64,000 bases of DNA, from positions 1,426,001 to 1,490,000 of the forward strand of contig NZ_CP073105.1 of NCBI RefSeq assembly GCF_018138085.1. Reading direction: 5' to 3'. The position numbers were made by a program, and so were the translations under genes. Positions within the stretch are counted from its first letter, which is position 1; each line of letters opens with the position of its first letter. Source of the stretch: Stutzerimonas stutzeri (GTDB taxonomy: Bacteria > Pseudomonadota > Gammaproteobacteria > Pseudomonadales > Pseudomonadaceae). This document shows positions 1 through 7,639 of the stretch, one piece after another. The notes beneath the pieces were generated by a model that had not been told where the DNA came from, made no database searches, and saw only the letters and a list, made by a program, of their open reading frames with translations.

Positions 1-510
1 CAACGAGGGCAGCACCAGGGCGGCCAGGCCCGTGCCACACAGGATGATCGCCAGCGCCAGGCCGCGGTTCTTGTCGAACCAGAGGCAGGTCAGCTGCGTC
101 CAGGTCACGTGTAGCGTGCCCACCCCGGCAAACGCCAGCAGACCAAAGCCCAGATTCAATTGCCACAAGTGGCCGGTGTTGAGGGCCATGGCGAAGTAGG
201 CGAGCGGCAGCGCGATCAGCGAGCAAAGGGTCACGCGACGCGGCCCGTAGCGTTTGTTCAGCCAGCCGGCAACCTGAAAGGCGATGATGGAACTGCCGTA
301 CTGAAAGGCCGCCGCCGTCTGGATTTCGCCTCGCGACCAACCAAAGGCCTCCTGTAACGGCAGCACCAGCGTGCCGAACGCATAGATGGGCGCGACGGCG
401 ACCGAAGTGGCGATACCCAGCAGCGCCAGAAGCAGCACCCGCCATCCCTGGCGGAACTCTGTCCAGTCGATAGCCAGAAAGGTGTGGGGCTTAGCGGCGG
501 AAACGGCCAT
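1..510 (-). CDS. MFS transporter, N-terminal part (cut by window edge)
   Basis: I translated this frame by hand; it is open from an ATG at 508-510 to base 1 with no stop, so the gene continues beyond the window. About 170 residues are visible, starting MAVSAAKPHTF and containing the stretch FRQGWRVLLLALLGI, a string of hydrophobic membrane segments and the sequence TWTQLTCLWFDKNRGLALA. These correspond closely to the MFS proteins at 30118-31395 and 43190-44458, so the three are paralogues. An AAGAGGA ribosome-binding site precedes the start. It probably imports a pathway substrate or an acidic intermediate into the cytoplasm; the substrate is unknown. It lies 75 bases downstream of nothing on its own strand but directly follows the flavoprotein gene at 586-2316 and is likely in the same transcript. 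Confidence 0.85.
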   Translation of the reverse strand, partial: MAVSAAKPHTFLAIDWTEFRQGWRVLLLALLGIATSVAVAPIYAFGTLVLPLQEAFGWSRGEIQTAAAFQYGSSIIAFQVAGWLNKRYGPRRVTLCSLIALPLAYFAMALNTGHLWQLNLGFGLLAFAGVGTLHVTWTQLTCLWFDKNRGLALAIILCGTGLAALVLPSL

Positions 511-585
511 GTGGCTTCCTCTTGTTGTTGTTATGGCGATACCCTCAGCCGGGCTTTCAAGCGCCCGGCGGGTCATGTCACAGCG

Positions 586-2316
586 TCAATTCAGCTGCTC
601 AGCGCCTATCTGCGCGGCAGGCTCGATAGCCGGTTGCGGGACATCGTCCTGAGCCAGGGCCAGCCCGGCGAGATAGCCAAAGGTCAGGCTGAGCGTATTG
701 TTCGCGCCGTTGCCCGGCGCGCGGCCCCGCCATAGCGAGTTCATGTCCAGACCCACCGCGTGCAGACCGGGAATCGGCTGGTCGTTCCCGTCCAGCACGC
801 GCGCCTTGCCGTCTATGCGCAGGCCGACCGTGGTGGTGGAATCGCCGGGAAATATCTGCACGGCATAGAACGGCCCTTGCTGAATCGGCCCGAGGCAGGG
901 ATTGGGGGTGTGGTTGGGATCGCCCAGAGGCATATCGGCCTTGTCCCGTCCACGCCCGAAGTCATCATCCACACCCCGGGCGGCTTGCTGGTTGAAGCGC
1001 GCGACGGTGTCGGCGAGGTTGCCGGGATTGACACCGATACGCGCGGCAAGCGCATCGAGGGTCGGCTCGGTGAGGATATAGCCGGCGGCGATCAGCCCTT
1101 TCAGCCCAAAGCCGCCCGGGCGCACCAGGCCCAGGCCGTATTTCTTGATGAACGGGTGGTCGCATACAAGGTGCGCCGGCACAGAGCCGGTGCGGTGCAT
1201 GGGCTCCACCAGGTTGGTCGCCGCCTCGTTACCGAAACGCCTACCGTCCCGGTTGACCGCAATGCAGCCTGGCTTGCCGCGATCCATATAAAGGTGTGGA
1301 AATTTGCGTATTCCGCCGTCGGGCTTCCTCAGCAGCGAGACCACCACCCAGCCGGCATTGCTCAGGTTTTCGCCATCGAAGCGGCCGCCAGCGTTGCGGG
1401 CTTGCTGCAAACCGTCACCGGTGTTGCCCTCCGGCACCAGCGACACATGGTGTTCGGCAAACGGAATGTACTGTTTGCGCATGTTCGGATTGGCGGAAAA
1501 ACCGCCGGTGGCCAGCACGACGCCACGGCGTGTGCGAATTTCCACCGGTTTGCCGTCGCGCTCGACAACCACGCCTTTGATCGCGCCATGCTCGTGGATC
1601 AGGCTGCGCATGGGCGTGTCTTTCCACAGCTCCACCCCGGCATCGATCGCCGAGCGCAGCAGCCGGGCAGCCATGGCATTGCCCATGGTCAGCCGCGTAC
1701 CGCGCGAATAGCTCAGCCGATCCACGCCAAAGCGCACCGCCAACTTGGCGATGTGTTTGAACGAGGTGAACGACGTGGTGACCTTGGCGATGTGCGGCAT
1801 GTCGCCAATGCCGAACATCATGCCGCCCGGCGCGTTGAATTCAGTCAGCGGGGGCCGTAATTGGTCGAAGTATTCGCCCAGCTCACGACCGTCATATTCC
1901 ACCGGGCAAAGCAAACGGCCATCGGCGGAAAAGCCCTTGGCCTGCGGATGCCAGTCGGCAAAACCGCGCTGCACGGCGAAACGTACCGAGGTACGCGCGT
2001 GCAGGTAATCGACCATGCGCGGCGCGGCATCAAGAAAAGCCCGCAGCAGATCGGTACGCAGTGTCGGCCCCACCACTTCCTGAACGTAAGCGAAGGCTTG
2101 CTCTGGATCATCTTTCAAACCGGCCTCGGCCGCCTGGGTATTGCACGGCACCCAGATGCCGCCGCCGGAAAGCGCGGTGGTGCCGCCGAACAGCCCGGTC
2201 TTTTCTACCAGCAGTACGTCGAGGCCCTGGGTTGCGGCGACGATCGCGGCCGTCATGCCGCTGCCGCCAGAGCCGACGACGACTACGTCTTTTTCAACCA
2301 CCGGATTGTCATTCAT
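586..2316 (-). CDS. KstD-like FAD-dependent dehydrogenase
   Basis: 576-residue flavoprotein of the FAD-binding-2 family (fumarate reductase/3-ketosteroid dehydrogenase group). The N-terminus has the dinucleotide fold VVVVGSGGSGMTAA (about residues 11-24), followed by the FAD-contact motif TTALSGGGIWVP (about 46-57) that is characteristic of the KstD-like group. The C-terminus has GLHAVGLDMNS and FGYLAGLALA, the usual last FAD-binding segment. Known members insert a double bond beside a carbonyl group in alicyclic rings, such as ring A of steroids. The tyrosine of the usual YPG motif near the C-terminus appears as APG here, so the substrate or chemistry may differ. It sits upstream of the MFS gene and downstream of an SDR in an apparent minus-strand operon. 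The exact substrate is unknown. Confidence 0.85.
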   Translation of the reverse strand: MNDNPVVEKDVVVVGSGGSGMTAAIVAATQGLDVLLVEKTGLFGGTTALSGGGIWVPCNTQAAEAGLKDDPEQAFAYVQEVVGPTLRTDLLRAFLDAAPRMVDYLHARTSVRFAVQRGFADWHPQAKGFSADGRLLCPVEYDGRELGEYFDQLRPPLTEFNAPGGMMFGIGDMPHIAKVTTSFTSFKHIAKLAVRFGVDRLSYSRGTRLTMGNAMAARLLRSAIDAGVELWKDTPMRSLIHEHGAIKGVVVERDGKPVEIRTRRGVVLATGGFSANPNMRKQYIPFAEHHVSLVPEGNTGDGLQQARNAGGRFDGENLSNAGWVVVSLLRKPDGGIRKFPHLYMDRGKPGCIAVNRDGRRFGNEAATNLVEPMHRTGSVPAHLVCDHPFIKKYGLGLVRPGGFGLKGLIAAGYILTEPTLDALAARIGVNPGNLADTVARFNQQAARGVDDDFGRGRDKADMPLGDPNHTPNPCLGPIQQGPFYAVQIFPGDSTTTVGLRIDGKARVLDGNDQPIPGLHAVGLDMNSLWRGRAPGNGANNTLSLTFGYLAGLALAQDDVPQPAIEPAAQIGAEQLN

Positions 2317-2376
2317 TCTTGTAGGTTCCGTTGTTTCTGAAACTGATCGAGATGTGGGTGCTGCCCCGTACGCTGG

Positions 2377-3180
2377 TCAGTCCGACGTCTGCCGGGTCTG
2401 TTGATACAGCTCGGCAAAATGCGGCTGACAGCTGTTCTTGCCGCCATTGATCTCGATGCATTCGCCTGTGATGTAGCCGGACTCGTCGGACGCGAGAAAA
2501 GCGGTCAGCGCCGCTATGTCTTCAGGCGTGCCGAGGCGTTTGGTCAGGACGTACTTGCTCGCAAAGGCAAGGATCTGCGGGGCCGTCGCCTCCATTGCAG
2601 GCGTCACGATGACCCCCGGTGCAATGGCGTTACAGCGCACGCCTTGGCGACCGTATTGCGTCGCGATGTGGCGCGTCATATTGATGATCGCAGCCTTGCT
2701 GGTGCCGTAAGCGATTCGCACCAGGTCGCCCTTGGTGCCGGAGCCGGAGGCGGTGTTGATGATCGACCCGCCCCCCGCTTCGATCATGTGGGGAATGGCG
2801 AACCGGCAGGCCAGCATGTAGCCGGTCAGGTTCACGTCCAGGGTTTTGCGCCATACCTCCATGGGTATTTCCAGCAGACTGAGGTCCTGGCCGTGAGTCT
2901 GCGGGTCGGTGATCGCGGTGTTGTTGTGCAGAATGTCCAGCCGACCGAAGTGCTCGACCGTCTGGGTCACCATCGCCTCGATGCTGTCGGCATCGGCGGC
3001 ATCGAACCGCAGCGCCAGGCCGTTGCCCTCCAGCGCATCGGCGGCGCGTTGCGCCGTTTCCAGATTGATATCGGCGCACACGACTTTCGCGCCTTCACGC
3101 GCCAGGCGCAACGCGGTCGCCGAGCCGATACCACCGCCGCCGCCGGTTACGATTGCCACTTTGCCTGCCAGACGTTGCAT
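2377..3180 (-). CDS. SDR family oxidoreductase
   Basis: 267-residue classical short-chain dehydrogenase/reductase. It starts MQRLAGKVAIVTGG with the glycine-rich cofactor motif GGGGGIG, has the NNTA motif and an intact catalytic YGTSK with an upstream serine-rich strand (NTASGSG). Asp after the second beta strand (CADIN) suggests NAD(H). I chose the ATG at 3178-3180 because CAGGAGATAAACGG lies just upstream; an in-frame extension of 24 residues to 3252 exists but adds nothing conserved. Likely oxidises a ring hydroxyl or dihydrodiol. It is encoded between the KstD-like gene and a DUF1329 gene and is probably cotranscribed with them. Confidence 0.85.
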   Translation of the reverse strand: MQRLAGKVAIVTGGGGGIGSATALRLAREGAKVVCADINLETAQRAADALEGNGLALRFDAADADSIEAMVTQTVEHFGRLDILHNNTAITDPQTHGQDLSLLEIPMEVWRKTLDVNLTGYMLACRFAIPHMIEAGGGSIINTASGSGTKGDLVRIAYGTSKAAIINMTRHIATQYGRQGVRCNAIAPGVIVTPAMEATAPQILAFASKYVLTKRLGTPEDIAALTAFLASDESGYITGECIEINGGKNSCQPHFAELYQQTRQTSD

Positions 3181-3305
3181 CCGTTTATCTCCTGTCATTG
3201 TTGTTTTCGGGTGTGGCATGAAGCGCCTCGCGGATCGCAATAGCCGCGCCACGTATCGACGAGGCCATGGCTACGCGCCAGACAAGCCCGGCGATACCAA
3301 CGCGA

Positions 3306-4667
3306 TCAGCGCTGCGTGTACTTGGACACGATGGCTTCCGGGTTCTGCGTGCTGTTGGACGGTGCCTCCTCCGCAAACTCCAGGCGTCCGGTCAGGAAGT
3401 CGTTGAGCACGCCATACATGTTTTTGTTGAAATCGAAGATCGCCAGCTTGGTCGCGTAGGGAATGTCTTTGTCATAGATCTGCACCCCGGCCATGTACAC
3501 GGTCCGGTACAGATTGCCTTCCTGGTCCCAGGCGTCGTACAGGCCCGCGCCGAAGGTGTCCTCGTCCATGTAATAGCGCCGCTTGCTGTACACGTGGCGC
3601 TGGCCAGGCTTGAGCGTCGCCTCCACCACATAGACGCGGTGCAACTCCCAGCGCTCAACCGCCGGGTTAACGTGATTCTTCATGAACTGCTCGGGCGCTT
3701 CGATTCCGAAGTACCACTTGTAGGCGTTGTAGGGGATGTACATCTCCTGGCGTCCTATCAGCTTGAAATCGAAGCGATCCTGCTTGCCGGCAAACATTTG
3801 CAGCTCGTCGAACAGGGAAATGCCGCCCTGGCTCGCGACCGGCGTGTCATAGGCGAACTCCGGCGCCAACTTGACGCGGCGCTGACCTGGCGAATAGCTC
3901 CAGGCGCGACGCGGTTTCTCGGTCGGGTCCAGAAAATCGGAAATACCGGTCATCTCGCCCGCCCGGCGCGCCGGCTCGGTGTTGATCGACCAGGCACGAC
4001 CGTATACCTCCGGATCACGGTCCTCCAGATGCGTCTGATAGAAAGGAAATTCCTCATAGGCGCGCTGTTGCGCCGTCTTGGTGATGTTGCCGTTGGAGTC
4101 GACAACCCAACTGGTGTGCTCGTCCAGGACGCCGGTCGGTCCGTTTTTGTAGCGCAACAGCTGGTTCCACATCATCTCGTTACCAGTCTTGGCGATGGGA
4201 AACGGCAGGCCGCCCCGGCAATCGGTTTCAAGCGATAAGCCTCCGTTGAAGGTTTCACATCCGGTGGCGTTGCGAACCGTTGCCTTCAGCACGTTATCCG
4301 GATAGGCAGCGGTGCGATGGCTCGGGTACACATCCATGTACCAGGTGTCCGGATATTTTTTCAGCAGGGCTTGCTGCCCCGCGCTCAATTTGTCGGCGTA
4401 CTGATCCACGTTTTGTGCGGTGATCCGGTACAGCGGTTTTTCATCCCGGAAAGGATCGGTCCAGGCTTTGCCGGGTTCGAAGTCCGCTGGAGCGGTCCGC
4501 AAACCGCCTTGGTAGGGCGGAATAGTGCCTTCGGCGTTTCCGGCTTTTATCGCCCCGAACAGGGTGAGCGTATTACCCAGTTTCTGCGCCTCTTCTGGCG
4601 AAACCGCAGCGCAGGCAAATGTGGAAATGCCGGTCAAGACAATGCTTAACGCGAATCGGGAAATCAT
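3306..4667 (-). CDS. DUF1329 family exported protein (copy 1)
   Basis: 453 residues with a clear signal peptide (MISRFALSIVLTGISTFACAA, cleavage near residue 21). The mature protein carries the DUF1329 family features, including repeated EKPLYRITAQN, YPSHRTAAYP and the ALTLKPG-type segment VEATLKPGQRHVYSKRRYY. Family members are predicted LolA/LolB-like lipid-binding periplasmic or outer-membrane-associated proteins found beside DUF1302 outer-membrane proteins in clusters that degrade hydrophobic compounds. It is a paralogue of the protein at 16983-18341, but this copy has no DUF1302 gene beside it. It begins the minus-strand group running down to the left window edge; a palindromic operator candidate lies about 100 bases upstream (4767-4783). 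Precise role unknown. Confidence 0.9.
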   Translation of the reverse strand: MISRFALSIVLTGISTFACAAVSPEEAQKLGNTLTLFGAIKAGNAEGTIPPYQGGLRTAPADFEPGKAWTDPFRDEKPLYRITAQNVDQYADKLSAGQQALLKKYPDTWYMDVYPSHRTAAYPDNVLKATVRNATGCETFNGGLSLETDCRGGLPFPIAKTGNEMMWNQLLRYKNGPTGVLDEHTSWVVDSNGNITKTAQQRAYEEFPFYQTHLEDRDPEVYGRAWSINTEPARRAGEMTGISDFLDPTEKPRRAWSYSPGQRRVKLAPEFAYDTPVASQGGISLFDELQMFAGKQDRFDFKLIGRQEMYIPYNAYKWYFGIEAPEQFMKNHVNPAVERWELHRVYVVEATLKPGQRHVYSKRRYYMDEDTFGAGLYDAWDQEGNLYRTVYMAGVQIYDKDIPYATKLAIFDFNKNMYGVLNDFLTGRLEFAEEAPSNSTQNPEAIVSKYTQR

Positions 4668-5038
4668 GAGCAGTCTCCGCTTATTGGATTTATATGGAGC
4701 CGTAAGACGACGTGATGCATCGCACCTCTAACTTAGCCAATACGCGTTTACATGCCGTTCATACCGTTTCACCCACGGTAAAACGAAAGCGGATATTTAG
4801 TGGTGTTAAAACCGGCAGTTGGTCCTAACCTGAAGCCCGTCAGCCGAAACCACGAAGCGCCTGATGTTTTGAAACCGGCGTTACGTTGAATTTAATAAGA
4901 ACAAACGTTAAAGCCATGCCCATGTTTCCATTTTTCCCTTATTGCAAGCTGGTTCTTCAGGCGTCTGTATCTAAATTCGAACGGGTCCAGGCCTCTGTGT
5001 AACCCTCCGTTCAACGACTCAATAACAAGAGATAAAAG
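4668..5038. other. Divergent intergenic region, 371 bases
   Basis: This gap separates the minus-strand DUF1329 gene and the plus-strand gene at 5039, so it must hold both promoters. It contains the palindrome at 4767-4783 described separately. No open reading frame with a convincing ribosome-binding site is present, and I see no RNA gene. Confidence 0.7.
4767..4783. promoter_or_regulatory. Candidate TetR operator, site A
   Basis: TTTCACCCACGGTAAAA, arms of seven bases around a three-base centre with one mismatch (TTTCACC against GGTAAAA). It matches sites at 8994, 9129, 25115 and 27720. The position, about 100 bases upstream of the DUF1329 start and 256 bases upstream of the divergent gene, fits control of either or both. 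Binding by the TetR proteins at 9232 or 27034 is an inference. Confidence 0.55.
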
Positions 5039-6073
5039 ATGAAGACTTTTTCCAAGATCCCCGAGCGAGGCGATTTCGCCTATCAAACCCTGGTAGCGCC
5101 CTACAAGGTGACCGGCGAGTCGATGCATGGTGGCCGTGGCTTTTTCGGCTTGCAGTTGAGCAAGAGCATGCCGTTCGGCTCGGTTCGTGACGAAGAAGGG
5201 CATATCTATTCGTTCACCCGTTCGGTCATGGCGCCAACCGGCACGCCGAACCCGACCAAATTCTTCTATCTGTCCACCCGCATCGACGGCAAGAACATCC
5301 GCATGGACCAGGCACGCATGGCGGAACGCGGCGTGACGCCGATTCCGGCGTTGTCGCTGCAAGGCGATACCGTCCGCTGGACCAACCAGCCGGATGACGT
5401 CGGCCATCCATGGGAATTGACCGCCAACAGCGAAACCTTCACCTGGAAAGAGGACAACCTATTCCAGCTCGAAGGCCGCCTGCTCGGCAACGGTATGCAG
5501 TGGTACTTGCCGGGCGTCGAATGGGGCACCTTTTACGTTTCCCAGATTTGGGATGTCAGCGGCGTCTGCGAAGGGCGTCCGGTCAAGGGCGCGATCCTGC
5601 TCGACCAGGTGTACATGGCCGAGGGCGGCGCGATTCACTTCAAGAAAGACCTGGTGGTGAACAACAAGATACACGTGCTGTGGTGGTCGTTTGCCACGGT
5701 CTACAAGGACGGCACCTACGATGTCGGCTCGTTCATGGTTGGCCATGACCACCTCGGCTACGCGATTTTCCAGAACGAAAAGGGCGAAGTGCGTACCACC
5801 ACCGACATCGAATGCGTAACCAAGCACAAGGACGGGAGCTACTTTCTGGAGGCTGCCAAAATCACGCTGGACGGCAGCGAAGAATGGGAATTCCTGCCCG
5901 ATCCGCGCGGCGAAATGATCGACTTCGTTGGCGGCTTTCCCGTCACTGCACAGCAGGAAGGCCGCTGGCGGCGAGTGGGTGATACTCGCGAGCCGGATCA
6001 CTGGGTGGCCTGGGGTGAGTCGGACCGGCGCAATGGCGCGGCACGCAATGTCCCCGGCAGCGATATCAACTAA
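5039..6073 (+). CDS. Uncharacterised CrtC/AttH-like protein (copy 1)
   Basis: 344 residues with no signal peptide. The sequence is rich in beta-strand-like segments with many Trp and Tyr (WYLPGVEWGTFYVSQIWDV, VLWWSFATVYKDGTYD), which suggests a calycin-type barrel like the carotenoid hydratase/AttH group. I recall such proteins in Pfam as DUF7064/DUF7065, but this needs a profile search. A close paralogue is at 28140-29168 with the same length and both ends conserved (ERGDF near the start, GESDRRNG near the end). The start follows a weak AAGAGAT site. It is divergent from the DUF1329 gene and ends before a strong terminator at 6183. It may bind or hydrate a terpenoid-like intermediate; no function is shown by the sequence. 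Confidence 0.75.
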   Translation: MKTFSKIPERGDFAYQTLVAPYKVTGESMHGGRGFFGLQLSKSMPFGSVRDEEGHIYSFTRSVMAPTGTPNPTKFFYLSTRIDGKNIRMDQARMAERGVTPIPALSLQGDTVRWTNQPDDVGHPWELTANSETFTWKEDNLFQLEGRLLGNGMQWYLPGVEWGTFYVSQIWDVSGVCEGRPVKGAILLDQVYMAEGGAIHFKKDLVVNNKIHVLWWSFATVYKDGTYDVGSFMVGHDHLGYAIFQNEKGEVRTTTDIECVTKHKDGSYFLEAAKITLDGSEEWEFLPDPRGEMIDFVGGFPVTAQQEGRWRRVGDTREPDHWVAWGESDRRNGAARNVPGSDIN

Positions 6074-6182
6074 TCGTGCGGGCGAAGCCCTGCTGCCATG
6101 GCTGATTAAGCGGTACGAGTCAGCGGCTCGATTTGCCCGAAGCGGCGAGCGGGCCCAATGAACCAGGAGCGACTGGTGTTTC

Positions 6183-6218
6183 GCTGCTCAACCCCTCGGG
6201 GGCGAGCAGCTTTTTTTT
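6183..6218 (+). terminator. Rho-independent terminator
   Basis: GCTGCTC and GAGCAGC form a seven-base stem with a further GC-rich inner helix (CCCC/GGGG), followed by eight T residues. It lies 110 bases after the stop of the gene at 5039 and ends that transcript. Confidence 0.85.
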
Positions 6219-6359
6219 GCAGCAGTGCCCTGCTTACACACCACACCGACGCCATGTGGCGAAACGCTCCAGGGGCGAATTCGCAAGCAATCGCCCCGAA
6301 CGCCATCGGGGGGAATGTGCTTAAGAGGGAAGGATCTGCTACGAACGGCCAGCCGGGCA

Positions 6360-7145
6360 TCAGTCAGCGGTGAGATAACGGTCCCTGAGACTATTCAGGC
6401 CCGACGCATCCAGGCCGACACACGTCTCGATATAGGCGTCCATCGATCCATAGTGCTTGTCCACGCAGTCGTAGGCCGTTTGCAGGTACTCGGGGCGGGC
6501 ATCCATGATCGCGTCGACCGCTTCGTCAGGACAGGGCTTGCCGATCATGTTGCTGACCAGCGTACTCATCAGCTCTCGCCGGACGTTGCTGGCGTCGACC
6601 ATTCGGCGGGCCGACAGCTGATAGTCAGCGACAATGACTTTCCGCGCTACGCCGAGTGCATGAAGAATAACCGCGACGGCAAAACCGGTGCGGTCCTTGC
6701 CCGCTGCGCAATGAACCAGCACGGGCACCTTACCCGTCTCGAACAACCCGAACAGTTTCGGCAGATGCGGCGCCAGCATGCCCGGCAGACGCCGGTATAC
6801 CTCGAACATCATGGCCTCGGCGCCCGCAAGATCCGGGCTTTCAGTCAACAGGCTCGACACGCTTTTGTCGGCGCGCATGTCGCCGGTGACCTCAAGTGCC
6901 AGCTGCTCAAGTTCAACAGGCAGATTGTTGGGCGTCCGCTGGCGCTCACCCTCGCTGCGCAGGTCACATACGGTCTTTACGCCAAGGGTCCTGAGGGTTT
7001 CCCAGCCCTCGGCGGCAAGCATGTGCAGCTGGTCGGACCGTAGCAACGTATGCTCGGCGATGCGCCGGCCGTCATGGGCCGGCAAGCCTTTGAGACTACG
7101 AAAATTATCGGTGCCTGCTAACTGCAGATTCATCGGGACTCTCAT
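6360..7145 (-). CDS. Tyrosine-phosphatase-type phosphatase
   Basis: 261 residues of the bacterial protein-tyrosine/serine phosphatase family (Y_phosphatase3 type). The P-loop HCAAGKDRTG has the nucleophile Cys146 and the binding Arg152, with the characteristic Lys-Asp pair that allows action on phosphoinositides or small phosphorylated metabolites in some members. The N-terminus has the usual NFRSLKG. There is no signal peptide, so it is cytoplasmic. An ATG four codons in (7133) is an alternative start. It is the last gene of a group with an NTF2-like protein and an APH-family kinase, which suggests a kinase/phosphatase pair acting on the same small molecule; that link is inference. Confidence 0.85.
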   Translation of the reverse strand: MRVPMNLQLAGTDNFRSLKGLPAHDGRRIAEHTLLRSDQLHMLAAEGWETLRTLGVKTVCDLRSEGERQRTPNNLPVELEQLALEVTGDMRADKSVSSLLTESPDLAGAEAMMFEVYRRLPGMLAPHLPKLFGLFETGKVPVLVHCAAGKDRTGFAVAVILHALGVARKVIVADYQLSARRMVDASNVRRELMSTLVSNMIGKPCPDEAVDAIMDARPEYLQTAYDCVDKHYGSMDAYIETCVGLDASGLNSLRDRYLTAD

Positions 7146-7176
7146 ATCTGAATGCTCGAACGTTCGCCTAATGTGA

Positions 7177-7587
7177 TCAAGCGGAGGCGAATCCCCGAAA
7201 TTGGGTGAGATCCAGGTTGTCGGTCACCGGCGGTTTAAGGAAATAGCACACCTGAAGTTTGCCTGGTGAGAAACGGTAGGTTTCGATGCTTTCAATGGCC
7301 AGCCCGGTATTATTCAGGCAATTGCGATGATGAGCCGCAACGTCGTTGCCGTTGTAGATGGTCTCCACCACTTCCAGAGAGATGTCCGCATTGTGCTTGT
7401 CGAACATCTCTTCGAGGATAAACCAGCCATCACGCGTGTCAGTGCGACCGGCATATTCGATGACCAGCGACTCAGGCGCAATTTGGCGATAGCAGTCAAG
7501 AAAGGCCTCGCGATCGTGGGCGTTCCATGCCGAGACCTGGCCCTTCATAAAACGTTGGATACTTTCAGCATTCAGTTGCGTCGTCAT
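7177..7587 (-). CDS. NTF2/SnoaL-like protein (copy 1)
   Basis: 136 residues. The chosen start MTTQLNAESIQ has GGAGTG eight bases upstream; the longer frame to 7635 adds 16 residues without support. Features such as GQVSAWNAHDREAFLDCY and the C-terminal beta strands IETYRFSPGKLQVCYF place it in the NTF2-like (SnoaL) fold, a small cone-shaped barrel used for isomerases, dehydratases and binding proteins. It is homologous to the protein at 31474-31830. It lies 31 bases upstream of the phosphatase and 52 bases downstream of the kinase. No catalytic role can be assigned. Confidence 0.75.
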   Translation of the reverse strand: MTTQLNAESIQRFMKGQVSAWNAHDREAFLDCYRQIAPESLVIEYAGRTDTRDGWFILEEMFDKHNADISLEVVETIYNGNDVAAHHRNCLNNTGLAIESIETYRFSPGKLQVCYFLKPPVTDNLDLTQFRGFASA

Positions 7588-7639
7588 TTCGATTGCACTC
7601 CGTTTATTGTTTTTGTTCGTTACACCATGATCCAAGCCA

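Noticed and set aside
760..1860. Long plus-strand open frame opposite the KstD-like gene
   Set aside because: It is the complement of a well-conserved flavoprotein gene in GC-rich DNA, with no family resemblance or ribosome-binding site.
2401..4238. Two long plus-strand open frames opposite the SDR and DUF1329 genes
   Set aside because: Both are shadows of genes with full cofactor or signal-peptide features on the minus strand.
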